Below, piece by piece: positions 1 to 6,900 of a DNA stretch of 14,589 nt (positions within the stretch are counted from its first letter, which is position 1; every line of letters starts with the position of its first letter). Both the position numbers and the translations under genes were made by a program. The notes under the pieces are model-generated. The model had not been told where the DNA came from. It saw only the letters and a program-made list of their open reading frames with translations, and did no database searches. Location of the stretch: positions 1 through 14,589 of the forward strand of contig JAQBQL010000163.1 of assembly GCA_028287035.1 (NCBI GenBank), given 5' to 3'. Origin of the DNA: Labilithrix sp. (GTDB lineage Bacteria; Myxococcota; Polyangia; Polyangiales; Polyangiaceae).

Positions 1-990
1 CCGCCGTGCGCCACGCCGGCCGCGACCGCCGCGGCATCGGCGTCGGCGAAGGCCGCGGACGCAGGCGCGCCCGCGGCGGGGGTCACCGCCGAGGAGCGCA
101 TGAAGGAGCTCGTCGACGCCTACAACGCGCGCGACCCGAAGCGGTCGTTCAGCCTCATGAACGTCGAGATGCAGGCGGCCTTCCCCTTCGACAAGGAGGC
201 CGCCTGGATCGACACGATGCTGTCGCAGGGGCCGCTTCTCGCGTTCAAGCGAATCGGCGGAGAGTCGCCCCAGCAGGGCATCTTCGAGCTGAAGGCGGAG
301 CACGGCCTCTTCCGCGCGGTGCTCACCGTCGATGCCGCCGGAAAGATCGCGGGGCTCGGCGTGAAGGAGCTCAAGGTGGAGCCGCCCGTCGCGAAGAGCA
401 CGCTCGCCGCGGGGCTGCCCTTCAAGGGAGAGTGGCTCGTGTTCTGGGGTGGCCCGACGCCCGGACAGAACCACCACGTCGGCAATCCGAGCCAGCGCCG
501 CGCTGCCGACCTCGTGAAGGTCGACAACGAAGGTAAGGACCATACCGGTACTGGCAAGAAGAATACCGATTACCTGGCGTTCGGTGCCGAGATCCTGGCG
601 GTCGCCGATGGCACGGTGGTCGCGGTCGTCGACGGGGTCCACGACAACGAGCCGGGCGTCATGAATCCCTATGCTGCCTTCGGTAACATGGTCATCGTCC
701 AGCACGAGGGCGGCGCCCATTCGGTCTACGGCCACCTCAAGAATCATTCGCCGAAGGTGAAGGAGGGCGCGAAGGTCAAGAAGGGCGCGGTGCTCGGCCT
801 GTGCGGCAGCTCCGGCAACGCGAGCCAGCCCCATCTCCACTTCCAGCTGCAGGACGGTCCGACCGTCGAGGCGAGCTGGGGCATCGAGCCGGTCTTCCCG
901 GAGCTCCGCCTGACCCGCGATGGCAAGACGTCGAACGCGAAGGACTACACGTTCCTCAAGGGAGATCGCATCGAGGCGCCCCGCGGATGA
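1..990 (+). CDS. M23-family (LytM-like) zinc metallopeptidase, 5' truncated by window
   Basis: The reading frame is open from base 1, so the start lies outside the window. An Ala/Pro-rich stretch (codons 1-33) leads into a DUF3887-like region (about codons 34-125) and a C-terminal M23 endopeptidase domain (about codons 145-325). Such enzymes usually cut peptidoglycan cross-bridges outside the cytoplasm. The HLH motif is at codons 278-280 and a conserved YGHL stands upstream of it. The first metal pair is best read as H158/H159 with D170 (NHH...QRRAAD), as in M23 members with a widened H-to-D gap; H181/D190 is an alternative. ATG at 100 is preceded by GAGGAG but would give a protein without a signal peptide and would cut the linker, so I do not take it as the start. 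The TGA overlaps the next gene's ATG. Family call is firm; the substrate is not known. Confidence 0.85.
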   Translation, partial: PPCATPAATAAASASAKAADAGAPAAGVTAEERMKELVDAYNARDPKRSFSLMNVEMQAAFPFDKEAAWIDTMLSQGPLLAFKRIGGESPQQGIFELKAEHGLFRAVLTVDAAGKIAGLGVKELKVEPPVAKSTLAAGLPFKGEWLVFWGGPTPGQNHHVGNPSQRRAADLVKVDNEGKDHTGTGKKNTDYLAFGAEILAVADGTVVAVVDGVHDNEPGVMNPYAAFGNMVIVQHEGGAHSVYGHLKNHSPKVKEGAKVKKGAVLGLCGSSGNASQPHLHFQLQDGPTVEASWGIEPVFPELRLTRDGKTSNAKDYTFLKGDRIEAPRG

Positions 991-1670
991 CGAAGCGTCG
1001 CTCCACGCGCGAGCGCATCGTCGATTCCGCGATCGAGCTGTTCAACGAACACGGTGCCGCGTCGGTGACGACGAACCACGTCGCCGAGCACGCGGGCATC
1101 AGCCCCGGTAATCTGTATTACCACTTCGCCAACAAGGAGGAGATCGTCCGCGACGCCTTCGAGCGCGTGAACGACGCGGCCTCGCGCATCTGGACTGCCG
1201 GGGCCCCCGCCGACGCCGCGGCGGTCCACGGCATGATCGCCGGTAACCTCGAGCTCTTCACCCGCTACGCCTTCCTGGCCCGCGAGCTGCCGGCGCTGCT
1301 CAGGGCGGACCCGCTGCTGCATGCAAGGTACGCGGAGATCGCGAAGTCCCGGATCGCCGAGCTGGAGGGCCTGCTCCGTCGGTTCGTGGCCGCGGGGATC
1401 CTGCGGGACCTCGAGGACGACGAGGACCTGCGCGCGCTCCTTGAGACCGCATGGATGATCGCGCTGTTCTGCCTGCCGTACTCCGAGACCCTGGAGGACA
1501 CGCGCGCCCCTACGATCAGCGCGCGCGCGGCGCGGCTGCACGCGGCGATCGAGCGCGGCGCGCTCCTCGTCCTTCATCTCCTGCGGCCGCACCTGGACCC
1601 GCTCGCCCATGCCGGCCTCGTGGTCCTCGTGCGGAGTCAGCTCGAGGCGCGTGGCCCGGAAAAGGGATGA
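987..1670 (+). CDS. TetR/AcrR-family transcriptional regulator
   Basis: This encodes a 227-residue putative repressor. The N-terminal helix-turn-helix is textbook TetR: RERIVDSAIELFNEHG, then VTTNHVAEHAGISPGNLYYHF at about residues 28-48, followed by a KEEIV helix. The C-terminal ligand-binding half, with its FTRYAFLARELPALLRADP segment, resembles the TetR group of Pfam PF13972; that assignment is from memory. The start ATG overlaps the TGA of the upstream peptidase gene (ATGA), so the two are probably translationally coupled. The overlap suggests a shared transcript, which is unusual for a local repressor, since TetR genes are often divergent from their targets. Neither ligand nor operator is visible. 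Confidence 0.92.
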   Translation: MTKRRSTRERIVDSAIELFNEHGAASVTTNHVAEHAGISPGNLYYHFANKEEIVRDAFERVNDAASRIWTAGAPADAAAVHGMIAGNLELFTRYAFLARELPALLRADPLLHARYAEIAKSRIAELEGLLRRFVAAGILRDLEDDEDLRALLETAWMIALFCLPYSETLEDTRAPTISARAARLHAAIERGALLVLHLLRPHLDPLAHAGLVVLVRSQLEARGPEKG

Positions 1671-1715
1671 GCCCGACGCTGGCCGTGGTAGTTGAAACGT
1701 AGGAGTAGCGCGCGC

Positions 1716-2963
1716 GTGGCGCTCGCTCCGTGGGGAGGGCCGGTGGCGGTGGATCCGGAGAAAGTCGTAGCCGCAGTGCTGGCCGTCGCGCCGGCCGGCC
1801 GCGAGGCGCCCGCGCTGGTCAAGCGAGGCGAGGAGCTGCGCGAGGAGGGCGAGCTCGATGGCGCGCTCCTCTGCTTCGACCGCGCGCTCCGCCACGACGA
1901 CGCCTGCGCGGCGGCGTGGACGGGCCGCTCGCTCGTGCTGAGCGCGCGTGGCCGTGACCGCGAGGCGCTCGGGTGCATCAGCCGCGCGGTCGACGCCGAT
2001 CCGAAGAACCCGGTGGCGCTCCTCCAGCACGCGCGGCTCCTGAAGGGGCGGCAGCTCCTGGAGGAGGCCCTCACCAGCTTCGAGGCGGCGCTCGCGGCGG
2101 GCGGCGGGGCCGAGGCACGCGCCGGTCGCGACGAGCTGCTGAAGGCGCTCGGGCGTCCCCCGGTGAGCGCGAGGCCCGACCCGCGCGCCGAGAAGAAGAG
2201 CATCCGCAAGAGCCTCGCGAGCGCCACCCTCGAGGCGACCCAGGGCGCCGACCCGCTCCTCGCCCACAAGAGCGACCCGGCCATCGCGCTCGGCGCGACG
2301 TCGACGTCCGACGGTCGCGCCGGACCCGCGACGTCCAAGCGACCCTCGCTGCGCCGCTCGAGCAGCGCCTCGTCCAGGCCGGTCACGCAGGCCGAGGCGG
2401 ACGCCGCGACCATGGACGGGGTGCGCGAGCTCGTCGCCGAGGGCCGGCTCGTCGAGGCGCTCCGGAAGCTCGAGCCACTTGCGCAGCGCTTGCCGGCGGC
2501 CCGCGAGCCGTGGATCGTCCGCGCGCGCATCCTGCTCGGGCTGAAGCAGCACGACGCGGCCGTGTCGTCCGCGGAGCGCATCCTGAAGGTCGACCCGCGC
2601 GATCGCGAGGCGCTCGTGATCGTCGTCGCCGCCCTCCGCGCGACGAACAAGGACGTGCGCGCCCTCGAGGTCGCGGAGCGGCTCTTCGCAGCCTTCCCGG
2701 ACGACCCCGCGGCCCTGCGGACGAAGGCCGACTGCCTCGTCGGCGTGATGCGCCACGTGGAGGCGGTCAGCCTCTACCAGCGCCTCCTGCAGCTCGACCC
2801 CGAGGATGCGTCCGCCCACGTCGCCTTCGGACGCACGCTCCGTCAGCTCCGCCGCGCGGCCGAGGCACGGACGGTCCTCGAGCGCGCCGTCCAGCTCGCC
2901 TCGGCCGCCGCCGACGAGCGGTCACTCGCCGAGGCGCACGAGGTGCTGGCGAAGCTCGCCTGA
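1716..2963 (+). CDS. Tetratricopeptide-repeat (TPR) protein
   Basis: This encodes a protein of about 415 residues built from two TPR blocks: about three repeats at residues 32-145 (for example GELDGALLCFDRAL and GRDREALGCISRAVDADP) and about five at 230-410 (for example HVEAVSLYQRLLQLDPED). Between them lies a Ser/Pro/Arg-rich, probably disordered linker at about 147-225. TPRs form protein-binding superhelices, so a scaffold role is likely, but no catalytic domain or signal peptide is visible. I chose GTG 1716 because AGGAG at 1701-1705 lies 10 nt upstream. GTG 1749, after GGGAGGG, is a good alternative. TTG 1692 has no ribosome-binding site. The gene follows the TetR gene by 45 bp and may be co-transcribed. 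It ends 7 bp from a convergent gene. Confidence 0.85.
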   Translation: MALAPWGGPVAVDPEKVVAAVLAVAPAGREAPALVKRGEELREEGELDGALLCFDRALRHDDACAAAWTGRSLVLSARGRDREALGCISRAVDADPKNPVALLQHARLLKGRQLLEEALTSFEAALAAGGGAEARAGRDELLKALGRPPVSARPDPRAEKKSIRKSLASATLEATQGADPLLAHKSDPAIALGATSTSDGRAGPATSKRPSLRRSSSASSRPVTQAEADAATMDGVRELVAEGRLVEALRKLEPLAQRLPAAREPWIVRARILLGLKQHDAAVSSAERILKVDPRDREALVIVVAALRATNKDVRALEVAERLFAAFPDDPAALRTKADCLVGVMRHVEAVSLYQRLLQLDPEDASAHVAFGRTLRQLRRAAEARTVLERAVQLASAAADERSLAEAHEVLAKLA

Positions 2964-2970
2964 GCGCGGG

Positions 2971-3513
2971 TCAGACCTGCGCGAAGAGCTCGTCGAGGTC
3001 GGCGTCGGGAAGGCGGGTGTTCGTGCGGAGCTCGCTCGTGAGCGTGTCGTGGTTGCCGCCGTGCTCCTCGACGTACGCGGCTGCGCACGCCGGGTGCAGG
3101 TAGCCGGCGCCCTTCGTGACGCCCATCCCGCGCTCCAGATCGCGCTCGATGGCGACGCGGAGGCCACCCTTGGCAATGGCCTCGCCGCACGCCTGGCACC
3201 GGGCGCGACCGGTCGGCGCGCGATCGGCGTAGGGGAAGGGCGGCGGCTTGCTGGCCTCGGCCTCCGCCATCAGCTTGTCGAGCTCCTCGCGGTCGGGCAC
3301 GTCGCCCTCGTACGTGGCGAGCGCCGACTTGAGCTCGTCGGGCAGCTTCTGCGCCGCGCACTTCAGGTGATGCCAGCGGAACGACACGTCGCCCGGCTCG
3401 CCGAATGCGTTGGGCGACTCCTCGCCGAAACGCAGCTCACCCTTCGGGATGGGATTGCGGCAGGTCCGGCATCCTGCGCGCCCCGACTTCGCCACCTCGA
3501 TCACGTGCGCCAT
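2971..3513 (-). CDS. Double PARP-type zinc-finger protein
   Basis: This encodes 180 residues with two PARP-type zinc fingers and no other recognisable domain. Finger 1 has C15-x2-C18-x30-H49-x2-C52 and begins with the hallmark AKSGRAGCRTC followed by IPKGELRFG. Finger 2 has C106-x2-C109-x30-H140-x2-C143 and begins TGRARCQACGEAIAKGGLR. In PARP1 and DNA ligase III this C-x2-C-x28/30-H-x2-C fold recognises DNA strand breaks. No ADP-ribosyltransferase or ligase domain is present, so this may be a DNA-end-binding adaptor or sensor; that role is inference. ATG 3513 has AGGGAG 8 nt upstream and starts just before the first finger; the longer open frame to 3672 adds only low-complexity residues. It is divergent from the MoxR operon with 140 bp between starts. 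Confidence 0.9.
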   Translation of the reverse strand: MAHVIEVAKSGRAGCRTCRNPIPKGELRFGEESPNAFGEPGDVSFRWHHLKCAAQKLPDELKSALATYEGDVPDREELDKLMAEAEASKPPPFPYADRAPTGRARCQACGEAIAKGGLRVAIERDLERGMGVTKGAGYLHPACAAAYVEEHGGNHDTLTSELRTNTRLPDADLDELFAQV

Positions 3514-3641
3514 CGAAACGTCTCCCTGTGGGCCCCTTCGGCTCGCCGCCGCATCTTCGCCGGAATCGCCGGCCACGTCGACCCGCGAAGCTGCGCCGTT
3601 GGAGCGCCGAGCGCCCGGACGCGGCCCTCCGCGCGACGTGC

Positions 3642-3647
3642 TATTTC
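3642..3647 (+). promoter_or_regulatory. Possible extended -10 box of the MoxR operon
   Basis: TGCTATTTC (3639-3647) contains a TG-N-TATTTC extended -10-like element 6 nt before GTG 3654. No Shine-Dalgarno sequence precedes that GTG. If the box is real, transcription would start at or within a base or two of the start codon, giving a leaderless mRNA. No -35 match lies at the usual distance. This is a weak single-site call. Confidence 0.25.
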
Positions 3648-3653
3648 GGGATC

Positions 3654-4988
3654 GTGGCGACCGCGTCTGCATCAGGCAAGTCCAGCTCCGACGGCACGCT
3701 GCGCCCGCTCCCGGTCCCCGTCGGGCCGCGGCTCGAGCGCGTGCTCTCGGTCGCCTACCGCGCGCGCCGGGCTGTCCTCCTCGAGGGGCCGACCGGCGTC
3801 GGCAAGAGCGAGATCGTCCGCCGCGTCGCCGACGACCTCGGCATCCAGACGACCATCCTCGACCTCAGCCTGCTCGAGCCGCCCGACCTCGTCGGCCTGC
3901 CGGTCGTGAAGGACGGACGCACCGAGTACGCGCTGCCCCACGTCCTCCCCGAGGGCGGGTCGGGAATCCTGATGCTCGAGGAGCTCAATCGCGCCGAGCG
4001 TTACATCCAGCAGCCCGCGCTCCAGCTGCTCTCGGCGCGGCGCCTGCACGAGTACCGCCTGCCCGACGGCTGGATCTGCGTCGCGACCGTCAACCCGCAG
4101 ACCGCCGAGTACCACGTGACCGCGCTCGACAAGGCGCTCCGCGCGCGGTTCCTCCAGGTGACGGTGCGTGCCGACCGCGGAGCGTGGCTCGCGTGGGCGC
4201 AGACGCGCAACCTGCATCCCGGGGTGCTCGCGCTGGCACATGCGCACGAGCGCCTCCTCGAGGACGTGCCGCCGCGAACGTGGACGTACGTGTCCGATCT
4301 GCTGCAGTCCTTCACGCCCGCCGAGCTCGAGGACGGGGCGCTCCTGCGTGATGCGCTCGGCGGCTACCTGCCTGCGGCGTGGGTCGAGTCGCTGCTCGCC
4401 TCGAAGACCTCGTGGACGTCGCGGGTCACGTTCGACGTGCGCGATCTGCTCGCCGGCTACGCGCCCGGCTCGGCGCGCGCCAAGGAGATCACGGGCTATC
4501 GCGAGAAGGGACAGACCGACCGGCTCGACGAGATCGTGCAGCGCCTCGTGCCGCTGCTCGCGGGGCCGGAGGCCGGCGTGCTGGCGGCCTCCGGACAGCT
4601 GAAGCTCGGCGCCTTCGAGGCCCTCATCGCCGACCTGCCGGGGGACCAGCGCGAGCGGCTCCAGGAGGCGCTCGGCCACAACCCGACCGCCGCGGCGCTG
4701 GTCGACCTCGATCCCACCGATCTGCTCGCCGGCTTCTCGGGAGGGGCGGCCGAGAAGAAGATCGCCGGATGGCGCGCCGATCCTCTGAAGCAGCACCGGA
4801 TCGCGCTCGCGGTCACCGCGCTCCGCGCCTTCCTCGAGCAGCCCGCACGTCTCGCCGAGCTGAAGCGCAGCAACGTGGCGCGCGGGTGCCTCGGCCACCT
4901 CCTCGTGCAGCTCCCGCAGAAGGAGGCGCTCCCGCTCGTGGACACGATGAAGCGCCTCGGCATCACGCCGATCCGGCCGGGGACATGA
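3654..4988 (+). CDS. MoxR-type AAA+ ATPase (AAA_5-like)
   Basis: This encodes about 444 residues. The N-terminal AAA+ module shows Walker A GPTGVGKS (45-52), Walker B ILMLEELNRA (105-114), sensor-1 VNP around N147, and an arginine-finger-like ALRARF (161-166). The pattern of a short P-loop followed by LEELNRA is typical of MoxR/AAA_5 ATPases, which remodel partner complexes and commonly pair with VWA proteins, as the next gene shows. Walker B carries Glu where Asp is usual. The C-terminal half (about 200-444) is helical and carries a duplicated segment starting DLLAG at 264 and 356. Start choice: GTG 3654 is the first start that removes an Arg/Pro-rich non-conserved lead; it lacks a Shine-Dalgarno sequence, so the start is moderately sure. 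The TGA overlaps the next ATG (ATGA), which implies translational coupling. Confidence 0.88.
   Translation: MATASASGKSSSDGTLRPLPVPVGPRLERVLSVAYRARRAVLLEGPTGVGKSEIVRRVADDLGIQTTILDLSLLEPPDLVGLPVVKDGRTEYALPHVLPEGGSGILMLEELNRAERYIQQPALQLLSARRLHEYRLPDGWICVATVNPQTAEYHVTALDKALRARFLQVTVRADRGAWLAWAQTRNLHPGVLALAHAHERLLEDVPPRTWTYVSDLLQSFTPAELEDGALLRDALGGYLPAAWVESLLASKTSWTSRVTFDVRDLLAGYAPGSARAKEITGYREKGQTDRLDEIVQRLVPLLAGPEAGVLAASGQLKLGAFEALIADLPGDQRERLQEALGHNPTAAALVDLDPTDLLAGFSGGAAEKKIAGWRADPLKQHRIALAVTALRAFLEQPARLAELKRSNVARGCLGHLLVQLPQKEALPLVDTMKRLGITPIRPGT
4443..4458 (+). repeat. First copy of internal duplication in MoxR gene
   Basis: The 16 bases gatctgctcgccggct recur exactly at 4719-4734, in the same frame and 92 codons downstream. 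They begin a similar segment of about 40 residues in each place (DLLAGY...KEITGYR and DLLAGF...KKIAGWR). Confidence 0.7.
4719..4734 (+). repeat. Second copy of internal duplication in MoxR gene
   Basis: This is the exact 16-base partner of 4443-4458. The protein similarity continues for about 40 residues beyond the identical bases while the DNA diverges, which fits an old tandem domain duplication rather than a recent DNA repeat. Confidence 0.7.
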
Positions 4989-6265
4989 CCGCGGCGCGTT
5001 CGAAGAGCGAGCTCGAGGCGTGGCTCGACGGGTTCGTCCGTAATCCGGAGTTCCTCGAGGCCTATCCCTATTACGCGGCGATCCTCGCCAAGCTCGTTCC
5101 GGTCGCCGATCCTTCGGTATCGCGGATGGCGGTCTCGCTGCATGGCGGCCAGTTCTACCTGCACGTGAACGTCGACGCGTTCCTGCGCGAGCCGCAGTAT
5201 CTCCGCGGGATCCTGCTGCACGAGGTCCATCACGTGGTGCTCGGGCACCTCACGCATCCCAAGTTCACGGAGGTCGAGGAGCCCGAGCTCATGGACCTCG
5301 CCGTCGAGATGTCGGCGAACGAGTACATCGCGGAGCCGCTGCCGCCCGCCGTCACCTGGCGCGCGTATTCGTCGATCGGGGTCCGCGCCGGACAGAGCAC
5401 GCGCGAGCGCTACGAGATCCTCGTCCGCCACCTGCAGGGCACCGGCTCGCGACCGAAGGCCGGCGCGGGCGAGCAGGGGACGGGGATCGTCGACGACCAC
5501 CGCTTCCTCGGCAAGGGCGCGGCGCTGCCGGGCGGCGTCGCGCAGGCGGCGCTGCTCGTCAGTCGCGCGGTCGAGCAGTCGCGCCAGGAGCGCCGCGAGC
5601 GCGAGAACGACCCGTCGCACCCGGCGGACGACGAGGAGGACGACGAGAACGCGCCCCGCGTGCCGCGCCGCTACCTCGTCGCCGGCCGGACCGCCGGCAG
5701 CCTCGTCGAGGAGCTCTTCGAGACGGTGCGGCCGCCCGAGCACTACCTGGACTGGCCGGCGGCACTCTCGATGTTCGTGGCGCGCGCGCGCACGCCGGTG
5801 CACACGTGGTCGCGGCCGAGCCGGCGCTTCCCGACGCGGATCTTCGAGGTCCCCGGTCGCAGCTGGGCGCCGCGGCGTACCGAGAATCCGCGCGTGCTCG
5901 TCGCGATCGACACGTCGCTCAGCATGACGAAGTACGAGCTCGAGGAGATCGCCCGTCAGCTCAACGTGCTCGGCGAGCACGCGGTGATCATCGTGGCCGA
6001 GTGCGACGTCTCGGTGGCGCGCGTGTATCCCTTCGACGGGCGCATCGAGAACGTGGTCGGCCGCGGGGGCACCGACCTCCGCCCGGTGTTCGCGCCGGGC
6101 CTGCTCGGTACGCACGACGTCGACGGCGTCATCTACTTCACCGACGGCGACGGGCCGTTCGACCCCGAGCCGCCGCAGGTGCCGGTGCTCTGGGTGCTCA
6201 CGAAGCCGCAGGCGTTCCGTTGCCCGTGGGGCGAGCGCGCTCGCCTCCGTCCGGAGCGGCTCTGA
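4985..6265 (+). CDS. VWA-like / putative metallopeptidase (DUF2201, COG3864 type)
   Basis: This encodes 426 residues. The N-terminal domain has the zincin motif HEVHH (79-83) with a further His at 88, set in ILLHEVHHVVLGH as in the COG3864 predicted metal-dependent peptidases. An acidic Arg/Glu/Asp-rich linker lies at about 195-225. The C-terminal VWA-like domain keeps all three MIDAS pieces: D309-T-S-L-S313, T363 in GGTDL, and D387 in FTDGDG. It is therefore a possible metalloprotease with a Mg-dependent protein-interaction domain. The partner is most likely the MoxR ATPase, whose stop codon overlaps this ATG. MoxR-VWA pairs are known chaperone-like assemblies; the peptidase activity here is inferred from HExxH only. 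The next gene starts 2 nt after the stop. Confidence 0.88.
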   Translation: MTAARSKSELEAWLDGFVRNPEFLEAYPYYAAILAKLVPVADPSVSRMAVSLHGGQFYLHVNVDAFLREPQYLRGILLHEVHHVVLGHLTHPKFTEVEEPELMDLAVEMSANEYIAEPLPPAVTWRAYSSIGVRAGQSTRERYEILVRHLQGTGSRPKAGAGEQGTGIVDDHRFLGKGAALPGGVAQAALLVSRAVEQSRQERRERENDPSHPADDEEDDENAPRVPRRYLVAGRTAGSLVEELFETVRPPEHYLDWPAALSMFVARARTPVHTWSRPSRRFPTRIFEVPGRSWAPRRTENPRVLVAIDTSLSMTKYELEEIARQLNVLGEHAVIIVAECDVSVARVYPFDGRIENVVGRGGTDLRPVFAPGLLGTHDVDGVIYFTDGDGPFDPEPPQVPVLWVLTKPQAFRCPWGERARLRPERL

Positions 6266-6267
6266 GC

Positions 6268-6900
6268 GTGCCCTCCCGCACGGTGTTCCAGGCCGATGCC
6301 CTGGTGTGGCTCGCCGACAATCCCGCGGGGCCCGCCGCCGGCGTCGTCACCTCGCTGCCCGACGTCTCCGAGGTGGGGCTGTCGCTCGCGGCCTGGGAGG
6401 CGTGGTTCGTCGCCGCCGCGCGCCAGGTCATCGCGTGGACGCCCGCGACCAGCGCGGCGGTGTTCTTCCAGAGCGACGTCCGCGTCGAGGACCGCATCGT
6501 CGACAAGGGGCATCTCGTGATGAATGCGGCCGATGCGGAGGGCGCCTCGCTCCTCTGGCACAAGATCGTCTGCCGGAGGCCCGCCGGGACCATCTCGTTC
6601 GGGCGGCCGAGCTGGTCGCACATGCTCTGCGTGTCGCACACGCGGCGCCCGCCGGCGCGCTCGCCGGGTCCCGACGTGATGGATGCCGGCGCCATGAGCT
6701 GGTCGCGCGCGATGGGAGCCGACGCGTGCCGTGCCGCGTGCCGCTACCTTCGTGACGAGGTCGGCGCCTCGACCATCGTCGACCCGTTCTGCGGGCGCGG
6801 CACGGCCCTCGCGGCCGCCAACGAGCTCGGGATGGACGCGATCGGTGTCGAGCTCAGCGGCAAGCGCTGCCGGGCCGCGCGGTCGCTCGTCTTGCCGTGA
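6268..6900 (+). CDS. Methyltransferase-fold protein with altered catalytic motif (N4/N6 DNA methylase-like)
   Basis: This encodes 210 residues. The C-terminal SAM-binding motif is clear: IVDPFCGRGTALAAANELG (D172-P-F-C-G-R-G-T179), followed by IGVEL with E195. The N-terminus follows the DNA amino-methylase pattern (V6-F-Q-A-D10 ... V26-V-T-S), where S/D/N-P-P-Y/F is expected, but reads S29-L30-P31-D32. Motif IV before motif I is the circularly permuted order of N4/N6 methylases. Loss of the second-position Pro and the aromatic residue means either a different target such as RNA, or a non-catalytic SAM-binding protein. No separate target-recognition domain and no restriction enzyme gene is present. 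GTG 6268 is chosen because GGAG lies 11 nt upstream and it starts 2 nt after the preceding stop. The last 157 bp overlap a convergent gene. Confidence 0.75.
   Translation: MPSRTVFQADALVWLADNPAGPAAGVVTSLPDVSEVGLSLAAWEAWFVAAARQVIAWTPATSAAVFFQSDVRVEDRIVDKGHLVMNAADAEGASLLWHKIVCRRPAGTISFGRPSWSHMLCVSHTRRPPARSPGPDVMDAGAMSWSRAMGADACRAACRYLRDEVGASTIVDPFCGRGTALAAANELGMDAIGVELSGKRCRAARSLVLP

Noticed and set aside
100..102. ATG as start of the M23 peptidase, with GAGGAG upstream
   Set aside because: It would lack a signal peptide, and the frame is open with linker-like composition upstream to the window edge.
945..2819. Long minus-strand open frame (624 codons)
   Set aside because: It is antisense to the TetR and TPR genes and Arg/Ala/Glu-rich with no domain; a high-GC shadow frame.
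4496..6115. Long minus-strand open frame (539 codons)
   Set aside because: It is antisense to the MoxR and VWA genes, low complexity, no motif.
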